A program made the position numbers and the translations under genes. Positions 1-7,400 of a stretch of DNA of 8,808 bases are shown in pieces. Below the pieces are notes generated by a model. It was not told the origin of the DNA. It did not search any database and saw only the letters and a program-made list of their open reading frames with translations. Origin of the DNA: Chloroflexota bacterium (GTDB lineage Bacteria > Chloroflexota > Anaerolineae > Caldilineales > Caldilineaceae); assembly GCA_003577005.1 (NCBI GenBank), contig QEUW01000439.1, forward strand, positions 1 to 8,808, read 5' to 3'. The stretch's first letter is position 1. Every line of letters begins with the position of its first letter.

Positions 1-3000
1 GAAGAAGTGGACATGCTGGCCGGGCAGCGCTGGCGTGTAGCCTGCAGTCGTGAAGCGGATGACGTAGCGTCCGTCCTCGACGCCGATGCTGGTGATCTGA
101 GCGCTCAACCCAGCGCCGCTCCCCTGGCTGAGGATGGCCGGCAGGAAGAGCCGGTTGGGCTGGTCCGCCGGGTCGTCGTCGCCCGGCGGACGGTGGGCGG
201 TGGTGGTGAGGCTGACCTGCGCCTGCACACTGCCATCGGCCTGCGAGGCGGCGCCGACAGTGGCAACGTTGCTCTCGCCGTCCACCGCCTCAGCCGGCAC
301 GGTCACGGTGACACTGAACTCGGCGCTTGCCCCCGATGCCAGCGGGCCGACGCTGCCGGTCGAGATAGAAGCACTCCAACTGCTGTCGACAGTCACCGTG
401 AAGCTATCGATGGCATTGCCAGTGTTGGTGACCGTCAGGCGGTACTCGACCGCGGTGCCCACTTCAGCCGTGGCAGTGGGGCTGCTGGCGCTGAGCGCCA
501 CAGCGGCCACCGTCTCGGTGGCGGTGCTGGTGGCCAGGGCGAACTGGGTCAGGCGTTGGCCGCTGTAGCGACAGGCCAGGTGTTGTTGCTCGCTCTGGAC
601 GGTGCACTCCAGCCCCTCCTGCGTCCACTGGCTGCCGTCCCAGTGGTAGAGACCGAGCGTGCCACTGTGGACCGAAGCAGCGTCAGCGGCATCATAGGCA
701 ACGGTGAGGGAGATGGCCTCGCCCAGCTCCAGGTCAGAGGCCGAGCGGTTCTGCTGGTAGGCCCCCAGGCGGAAGGCGCGGCCGGCGTAGCTCAACCCTT
801 CCGGCAGGGCATAGCCGGGTTCGGCCAGTTCATCGAGGGTGAAGGTCGTCTCCTCAAAGATCGAGCCGGCCGGGAGGATGATGTCGATGAGCCGCCGCCC
901 ACTGTCATCGCTGGTGTAGAGGCTGGCGTCGCTCAACGGGTCGCTGCTGGTCTTGGCCGCCACCAGGCGGGTGACCACCGGCTGCCCGCCGCTGGCAGCG
1001 TAGCCGCCCTGGGCGCTCACACTGTAGGCGGTGTTGCTGAGCGTGGTGTTGGCGATGACGGAGACTGTGGTCTCGGTCACGGCGCCGTAGCCAGCCAACT
1101 CCGGCAGGTCCCAGCGCACGCTGTTGCCGACTAACGTGCCGCCGCTGACATGGGTGGCCCCAGCCGGCAACTCGTCCAGCACCACCAGGTTGGTGGCCGT
1201 CTCCGCCCCGCTGTTGCTGATGGTCAAGGTGTAGGTGATCACCTCCCCGGCCACCGCCACCGCTGGCCCGCTCTTGCGGATCGAGAGGTCCGGCGTCTCG
1301 CTGGTGCGGATGCGCACCGCCTGCACGTCCGCCGCAAAGCCGCCGCAGTTCTCGGCGCTGACGAAGACAAAGTGTTCGCCCGCCGAACCCCAGTTGTAGA
1401 CCGCGGTGCTCGCGCCCTGCCCGCTCGCCGGTTCCGGCGACCAGGTGAGGGTCAGCGGCTGGCTGGCGTTGAACGGCTCCAGGGTGGCCGTGTAGGCGTA
1501 ATCCGCCCCGGCCACGCCCGTCTCCGCCCCACTGAGCGTCAAACTGGTCACCGGGTAGGGGCACTCGGCAGACGTGATGGTGAACTGCCCCAGCACATCG
1601 TCATCCTGCACCTCGCCCTCGGGGCCATCGACGCGGAACTCGATGTTGTAGACGCCCACCGCCTCCGGCCCAAAGGTGACCGTTGGCGTCATGATCGCTG
1701 TCTGCCCTGAACCGGAGAAGGCGCTCTCGGCCAGGTGCAGCGTGAGCAGACCGGGCAGCTCCAGGTCGCGGTCATCGCCGCCTAGCCCTTCGGCGGGCGT
1801 CTCGCCGTCTTCTTCGGTCAGTTGCTCGCCCGCCCCGTTGAGCAACCGGTAGACGCTGTTGGTCCCTTCTCGTTCGACCACGCGGATTGAAGCTAGGGTA
1901 CTGCCCTCTGGGCTGCGCAGACGCAGGTCCATGTTCTGCATGGTGCGCCACGAATCGGTCGGATGCGTCCAACTGATGACAAAGCTCTGCTTGATGCCGG
2001 CCGGCACAACGCTGCCGGACTCAGGTGACACCAATTCGCTCTCGCCGAGAAGCCCGAAACGGATTGGGAATGCAATGCTCGCAAAGCCGCCACCCGGCGT
2101 TGGGTTCCGCACAGTGACCGTAGCCGAAGTGGCTAAGGTTCTGAGGTCGCTACCCAGCACGCGAATATAGATCAACTCGTTGCTAGCGTAGAACATGCCG
2201 CGCGCCTGGTTGTTCCAATAAGTTTGAGATTCGCGCATAAAGCCACTGCCGCTCAGCGCCAACCAGAAGTCAGACGCAAACAGAGAAGACGTAGCGGTTG
2301 GCGGGCTTATCCCCACGATCCGCGGCACCGGGTTGTCGAGCTGGATCGGATCGCTGGAGACGGTGAGGCTGTAGCTGCCACTCGTGTTACGCGCCCCCGA
2401 GGCTACGATCATCCAGCGCCCGGTGCGTCGCATGGGGAAACCATTGATCAAGGCATCGGGATTGCTGCCATTGTCATTTGCGCTGACCATGACACCCGAC
2501 GGTTCATACAGTTGGATATAGGGATCAACATTCCCAACCGTACGCCGCATGTGAACGACCAGGCGCTCACCAGCAGTGCCGTTGAAGAAATAGTAGTCGC
2601 GGTCGGTGGCTGGGTTGATTGTACCATTGAGCGTCTGGCCCAACGCAATCGTACGGAAGTCATCGCCCTCACAGTTGGCAAGCCGGCAGGCTGCTTCGTA
2701 CAGGTCGAGCCGCCGCTTGCTAATGGTGCCGTTCACCCGCTGGTCTCGGATCAGGGGACCTGTGCTTGCCAGCGCCGAGATGATCTCGTTGACTGTAACG
2801 GTGGGTCTCACCTCCTTGAGGACGGCAAGGGCGCCGGCAACGTGAGGCGCGGCCATAGAGGTGCCGCTGTTTTGTCCATAGATAAAGGCATTATAGAGCG
2901 GCAACGCGGAACGAATGTTGGAGCCAGGCGCCATCAGGGTGGTAAACGAGGACAGATTCGAGTAGCCCGCCACCGCGTCATACTTATCGGTGGCGCCCAC

Positions 3001-4083
3001 GCTGATGACGGTCGAAAGACAGGCCGGCCACCCCATGGCGTCGCGATGGCCAGCGTTACCGGACGACACGACAGTGGCAATCCCGGCGGAACGCAGCAAG
3101 TCCACGATTGGTTTCATACCGCCAATGTTGTCGCACGTGGTGGTGTACTGCCCGCTGCCCAGGCTCAGGTTGGCTGCCGCAATTTTATAGGTGTCGCGCA
3201 GCGCGTAGACACGGTTCAGACCGGCGATGATGTCCGAGGCAGAGCTCCGGGTGCAAGGACTAGTATACCCGAACTCGCCGCACGGCATTCTCTCTGCGGT
3301 GTCGGTGTAGCGCGAGAAGACCTGGATGGCAATAATCCGGGCGCCGGGCGCCACGCCGGCGACGATGCCCGACACATGAGTGCCGTGGTCGCAGCCCAGG
3401 ATGTTCTGAGCACAGGGCAGGGCCGAATCTGGCGCTATCGAACTGGCCACGCCCCCTGGACACATGGACGACGAGTTGCGAGTCACGTCGGTGGTCGAGT
3501 AGCAAGCCTCAGAGACCACCTTGCCGGCCAGCGCCGGGTGTGTCTTTTCGACACCGGTATCGAGGACGGCGACCGCATACCCCGACCCTTTCGCAAAGGT
3601 GGTATGCACCTGATCGGCTTTGATCAGGGGCACGCTCTGGATCAGAGCCGGGTCTAGCAGTCTATCTTCTTGGATACTGATCACATCAGGGTCGTTATAG
3701 AGTGCCGCCAGCCCTTCCGGGGAATTCACGGTCAATGCCATATAGGGGATATATTCGAACATCTTTACATTGCTAACATCATAGGTCGCAAGCCGGCCCA
3801 AGAGCGCCTGTTGCGCGCTGGCAATGGCCGCCTCCTGCACACCCGCAGCGTGGACCATGTCGAACAACGCCGGGTCATAGCCGGGCATGTCCAACCCAAT
3901 GATGAGCGGGACACTGCCATATTTAGCCAGTTCTTCGGCTAGATAGGCAGCATCGGCTCCGGCAGGCCCACTGACTGCCGCCGGCGCCACTTCCTCGGCG
4001 CGAGCTGTCTGGACAGTCGGGCCAAGGGGTATCATGGTGGTTATGGTGAGAACAATTGCCAACAACAGTTGAACGATCTTCAT
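1..4083 (-). CDS. Gene B: secreted subtilisin-like serine protease (S8) with extra C-terminal domain (partial, 1361 codons visible)
   Basis: A paralogue of gene A, open from the ATG at 4083 to the left edge without a stop. Residues 1-29 form a signal peptide (MKIVQLLLAIVLTI, cleavage after ARA); residues about 30-141 are an I9-like propeptide. The catalytic residues are all present: Asp175 (AVLDTG), His233 (CDHGTHVSG), Asn343 (SSGNAG) and Ser409 (SGTSMAAPHVAG). The same ten cysteines as in gene A are kept. The tail runs PPC-like (about 476-577), IPT/TIG-like (585-680), uncharacterised beta-rich stretch (681-836, with 32 residues at 776-807 that gene A replaces by one Met), Ig/PKD-like (840-925), DUF11-like (926-1033), PAGS-type domain (1040-1180) and NEW3/CARDB-like (1195-1297). 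The LFLPAIL motif is at 1312-1318, but instead of stopping the frame goes on through a Gly/Ser hinge (SQGSGAG) into ITSIGVEDGRYVIRF and GYTPALPGQHVHFF, the start of another domain. Start chosen by the AAGGAG site. Likely an active secreted protease; substrate unknown. Confidence 0.95.
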   Translation of the reverse strand, partial: MKIVQLLLAIVLTITTMIPLGPTVQTARAEEVAPAAVSGPAGADAAYLAEELAKYGSVPLIIGLDMPGYDPALFDMVHAAGVQEAAIASAQQALLGRLATYDVSNVKMFEYIPYMALTVNSPEGLAALYNDPDVISIQEDRLLDPALIQSVPLIKADQVHTTFAKGSGYAVAVLDTGVEKTHPALAGKVVSEACYSTTDVTRNSSSMCPGGVASSIAPDSALPCAQNILGCDHGTHVSGIVAGVAPGARIIAIQVFSRYTDTAERMPCGEFGYTSPCTRSSASDIIAGLNRVYALRDTYKIAAANLSLGSGQYTTTCDNIGGMKPIVDLLRSAGIATVVSSGNAGHRDAMGWPACLSTVISVGATDKYDAVAGYSNLSSFTTLMAPGSNIRSALPLYNAFIYGQNSGTSMAAPHVAGALAVLKEVRPTVTVNEIISALASTGPLIRDQRVNGTISKRRLDLYEAACRLANCEGDDFRTIALGQTLNGTINPATDRDYYFFNGTAGERLVVHMRRTVGNVDPYIQLYEPSGVMVSANDNGSNPDALINGFPMRRTGRWMIVASGARNTSGSYSLTVSSDPIQLDNPVPRIVGISPPTATSSLFASDFWLALSGSGFMRESQTYWNNQARGMFYASNELIYIRVLGSDLRTLATSATVTVRNPTPGGGFASIAFPIRFGLLGESELVSPESGSVVPAGIKQSFVISWTHPTDSWRTMQNMDLRLRSPEGSTLASIRVVEREGTNSVYRLLNGAGEQLTEEDGETPAEGLGGDDRDLELPGLLTLHLAESAFSGSGQTAIMTPTVTFGPEAVGVYNIEFRVDGPEGEVQDDDVLGQFTITSAECPYPVTSLTLSGAETGVAGADYAYTATLEPFNASQPLTLTWSPEPASGQGASTAVYNWGSAGEHFVFVSAENCGGFAADVQAVRIRTSETPDLSIRKSGPAVAVAGEVITYTLTISNSGAETATNLVVLDELPAGATHVSGGTLVGNSVRWDLPELAGYGAVTETTVSVIANTTLSNTAYSVSAQGGYAASGGQPVVTRLVAAKTSSDPLSDASLYTSDDSGRRLIDIILPAGSIFEETTFTLDELAEPGYALPEGLSYAGRAFRLGAYQQNRSASDLELGEAISLTVAYDAADAASVHSGTLGLYHWDGSQWTQEGLECTVQSEQQHLACRYSGQRLTQFALATSTATETVAAVALSASSPTATAEVGTAVEYRLTVTNTGNAIDSFTVTVDSSWSASISTGSVGPLASGASAEFSVTVTVPAEAVDGESNVATVGAASQADGSVQAQVSLTTTAHRPPGDDDPADQPNRLFLPAILSQGSGAGLSAQITSIGVEDGRYVIRFTTAGYTPALPGQHVHFF
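127..2045 (-). repeat. Long direct repeat, copy in gene B (C-terminal half)
   Basis: This is the counterpart of 4496-6360 in gene A. It codes for the modules after the IPT/TIG-like domain up to the LFLPAIL motif. The similarity stops abruptly at 127, where gene A goes to its stop codon and gene B continues into an unrelated hinge and domain. It contains a 96-base segment (1663-1758) that gene A lacks. Confidence 0.88.
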
Positions 4084-4094
4084 GAGTAATGTTT

Positions 4095-4100
4095 CTCCTT
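4095..4100 (-). promoter_or_regulatory. Ribosome binding site of gene B
   Basis: AAGGAG on the minus strand lies 11 bases upstream of the ATG at 4083. The same hexamer precedes gene A. It supports 4083 as the start, which also gives a proper signal peptide. Confidence 0.85.
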
Positions 4101-4286
4101 TTTGCACAATGAGGTCGGTGGGGTTGCCCACCTGGAAGCCTCGTGATCCAAACGTGGCCGATTGAGCGAGTAAACAGACCGTGTTGATGGTATAGATTGG
4201 AGTTAATGTCCAATGTAGCCAGGCATGTGTATGCGCCGCGTCTTCTGAGCGGATTTCGTTGCGTCCATTTGCGCGTCCATCCGCCT

Positions 4287-4338
4287 CGCGCAGAGAGCAC
4301 CGCTGAAGCTGACAGCTTCAGCGGTGCTCTCTGCTGCG
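4287..4338 (-). terminator. Very long hairpin between genes A and B
   Basis: Arms 4291-4310 and 4314-4333 are perfect 20-base reverse complements around the 3-base loop GAC. A further G-C pair (4290/4334) and, after one bulged T at 4335, three more pairs (4287-4289 with 4336-4338) extend the stem to about 24 bp. The arms begin with AGAGAG and end with CTCTCT, as in the hairpin at 8602-8635. No U-tract follows on either strand. It may be a terminator of gene A acting in either direction, a stable 3'-end structure or a small dispersed inverted repeat. Confidence 0.6.
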
Positions 4339-4387
4339 TATCTGTTTGCGCTGGGTGCAAATCAAGACAAGGGTGGCTGGTCAACTA

Positions 4388-4419
4388 CGTCCCCGGCATT
4401 TTGGATAACACCGGGGACG
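4388..4419 (-). terminator. 9-bp GC-rich hairpin after gene A
   Basis: CGTCCCCGG (4388-4396) and CCGGGGACG (4411-4419) are perfect reverse complements around a 14-base loop. The hairpin starts 64 bases after the stop codon of gene A, a distance close to that between the right-edge gene and its hairpin. No U-tract follows on the minus strand, so a terminator role is only a proposal; the larger hairpin further on may be the true one. Confidence 0.45.
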
Positions 4420-4483
4420 CTTTACAGCGAGCTTCCGTTCGCTGGCCAAAAGCTGGCGAATATACTCGCCCTTGCTTGTGCTG

Positions 4484-7400
4484 TTACGACCCACTGCTGA
4501 GGATGGCCGGCAGGAAGAGCCGGTTGGGCTGGTCCGCCGGGTCATCGTCATTCGGGTCATCGTCGTTGGGGTCGTCATCGACCGGCGGACGGTGGGCGGT
4601 GGTGGTGAGGCTGACCTGCGCCTGCACACTGCCATCAGCCTGCGAGACGGCGCTGACGGTGGCAACGTTGCTCTCGCCGTCCGCCGCCTCCGCCGGCACG
4701 GTCACGGTGACGCTGAACTCGCTGCTCGCCCCCGGCGCCAGCGGACCGACCCTGCCGGTCGAGAGGGTGGCGCTCCAGCCGCTGGTGACCGTCACGACAA
4801 AGCTGTCGGTCGCGCTGCCGGTGTTGGTGACCGTCAGGCGGTACTCGACCACTGTACCCGCTTCCGCCGTGGCTGCCGAAGTGCTGGCATTCAGCGTGAC
4901 ACCGGCTACCGGCTGCTCGTCGATGATCTCCGCCACTGCCAAGGCGAACTGGGTCAGGCGTTGGCCGCTGTAGCGACAGGCCAGGTGCTGCTGCTCGCTC
5001 TGCGTCGTGCAGGTGAGACCCTCCTGCGTCCACTGACTGCCGTCCCAGTGGTAGAGACCGAGTACGCCGTTGGCAACTGCGGCGGCATCGGCTGTATCGT
5101 AGGCGACGGTCAACGAGATAGCCTCGCCCAACTCCAGGTCAGAGGCCGAGCGGTTCTGCTGGTAGGCCCCCAGGCGGAAGGCGCGGCCAGCGTAGCTCAA
5201 CCCATCGGGCAGCGCATAGCCTGGTTCGTCCAGTTCATCAAGGGTGAAGGTCGTTTGGTCGAAGACCGAACCGGCTGGGATGGTGAGGTCGATGAGCCGC
5301 CGCCCGCTGCCATCGCTGGTATAGAGCACAGCGTCGCTCAGTGGGTCGCTGCTGGTCTTGGCCGCCACCAGACGAGTGACCACCGGCTGCTGGCCACTAG
5401 CGCTGTAGCCGCCCTGGGCGCTCACACTGTAATTGGTGTTCGTCAACGTCGTGTTGGCAACCACCGACACCACCGTCTCGGTGACGGCGCCATACCCGGC
5501 CAGCTCCGGCAGGTCCCAGCGCACGCTGTTGCCCACCAGCGCGCCGCCGCTGACATGGGTGGCGCCGGCGGGCAACTCGTCAAGCACCACCAGGTTGGTG
5601 GCCGTCTCCGCCCCGCTGTTGCTGATGGTCAAGGTGTAGGTGATGGTCTCCCCGGCCACTGCCACCGCTGGCCCGCGCTTGCTGATCGAGAGGTCGGGCG
5701 TCTCGCTCGTGCGGATGCGCACCGCTTTGACATCGGCGCCAAAACCGCCGCAGTTCTCGGCGCTGGCGAAGACGAACTGCTCGCCCGCCGAACCCCAGTT
5801 GTAGACCGCCGTGCTCGTTCCCTGCCCGCTCACCGGTTCGGGAGCCCAGGTAAGGGTCAACGGCTGGCTGGCGTTGAGCGGCTCCAGGTTGGCCGTGTAG
5901 GTGTAATCAGCGCCGGCTACACCCGTCTCCGCCCCGCTCAGCGTGAGCCCGGTCACCGGGTAGGGGCACTCGGCGGCGGTGATGGTGAACTGCCCCAACA
6001 CGTCATCGTCCTGCACCTCGCCCTCGGGGCCATCGACGCGGAACTCGAGGTTGTAGACCCCCACCGCCATCTCCAGGTCGCGGTCATCGCCGCCCAGTCC
6101 CTCGGCGGGCGTCTCACCGTCAGCTTCCATCACTGAGCCGCCAGCGCCGTTGAGCAGGCGGTAGACGCTGTTGGTCCCTGGTCGTTCGACTACGCGGATT
6201 GAGGCCAGGACGCTGCCATTCACCGCGTTGCGCAGACGCAGGTCCATGTTCTGCATGGTGCGCCACGAGTCATCGGGGTGCGTCCAACTGATGACAAAGG
6301 TCTGCTGGATGCCAGCGGGCACGACACTGTTCGGCTCCGGCGACACCAGTTCACTCTCGCCCAGCAAAGCCGATGAAATGTAGAAAAAGGCCATGTTTGA
6401 CATGCCGCCACCCGGCCCAGGGTTCTCCACGGTGATCGGCACGACGCGCGGCAATCCAAAGCGGAGTTCAGCCCCTGGCACGAGCAGATAGATCAAGTTG
6501 TCGCTGCCAAAGTACATGGGTCGCAGAGTGGTGCCCCAGTATGTTCGCGTCTCACGGGTGAAGCCACTGCCCCGGATGGCGAGCCAGAAATCCTGTGCCA
6601 ATGTGGATCGGGTGGCCGACGCCGGGCTAAGCGAACTGATGGACGGCTGGGGGTACCGGGGCGCTAGCCCTGCCAGCACGCTCAAGGCATACGTTCCGGT
6701 CCCGCCAGCAACCGATCTTGCCACAATACGGTAGCGTCCGGTGTATTGCAAGGTTCTCCCATTGATCAGGGCGTCAACGCCGCCGCCACCATTGTCGTTT
6801 CTGACTCTGCCAGTGCCAGGCGGGTCGATCAATTCCAAGAATGGGTCGATGGTGCCGGAAGTGCGATTCATGCGGATCGACAGGCGTTGGCCTGCTGTCC
6901 CATTGAAGTAGTAGTAGTCCAAATCATTGGCTGGATTGATCGTGCCGAACACCGTTTCGCCCAACCGCACCACGCGAAAATCGTCCTCATCACACGTCCC
7001 GGTGAACTCGCAGACGGTGGCGTAGACATCGAGTCGCCGCTTGCTGACGGTTCCACCGTCGCGATCATCCCTGACCAGCCGGCCCGTATCGCGCAGCGTG
7101 GCCCAGATATCGACCGGTCTGGTAAGGGGTCTGAGGTCTTTCAAGGCCGCGAGCGCACCTGCCACATGCGGCGCGGCCATGGAGGTGCCGCTGGCGACTC
7201 GATAGATGGGTGACCGGTCCAAGAGGGTCGCCGAGCGAATGTTAACGCCCGGTGCCAGCATATAGGTGCGGTTGCTGAGATCCGAAAAGGCGGCAATCTT
7301 GTCCTCTTTATCGGTGGCACCTACACTGATTATGTTGGAGAGACAGGCCGGACCACCCATCGCATTGACATTCCCATTGTTGCCGGCTGAAGCCACCGTA

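Larger units (their letters stand above)
4084..4483. other. Intergenic region between genes A and B (400 bases)
   Basis: No gene is convincing here. The region holds, in the direction of transcription, a 9-bp hairpin (4388-4419), a 20-24-bp hairpin (4287-4338), an interrupted palindrome (TTGGA, 7 bases, TCCAA, 4197-4213) and the ribosome binding site of gene B (4095-4100). Open frames that cross it on either strand have no ribosome binding site and no protein-like composition. No clear -35/-10 pair was found for gene B, although TATACC near the palindrome is a weak -10 candidate. Confidence 0.7.

Noticed and set aside
2224..3657. A 477-codon plus-strand open frame antisense to the protease part of gene B
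   Set aside because: No recognisable motif or start signal, while the opposite strand codes clearly for the subtilase domain with all catalytic residues.
1..4083. Gene B as a frameshifted or decayed copy
   Set aside because: The frame set by the start codon is the same at every catalytic motif and at the left edge, and the conceptual translation matches gene A throughout. It is intact as far as seen.
4291..4333. The long inverted repeat as the end of an insertion sequence or a CRISPR repeat
   Set aside because: There is no transposase, no target-site duplication that I can see, and no repeated unit with spacers.
3923..4384. A minus-strand frame of 153 codons crossing the intergenic hairpin and the start of gene B
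   Set aside because: It overlaps the signal peptide and propeptide of gene B in another frame, spans a hairpin and has no protein-like pattern.
4472..6136. A 554-codon open frame on the plus strand, antisense to the tail of gene A
   Set aside because: It is rich in Arg, Ala and Gly in a way typical of the antisense of GC-rich coding DNA, and has no domain or convincing ribosome binding site. A similar plus-strand frame at 7-1134 exists only because the genes are duplicated.
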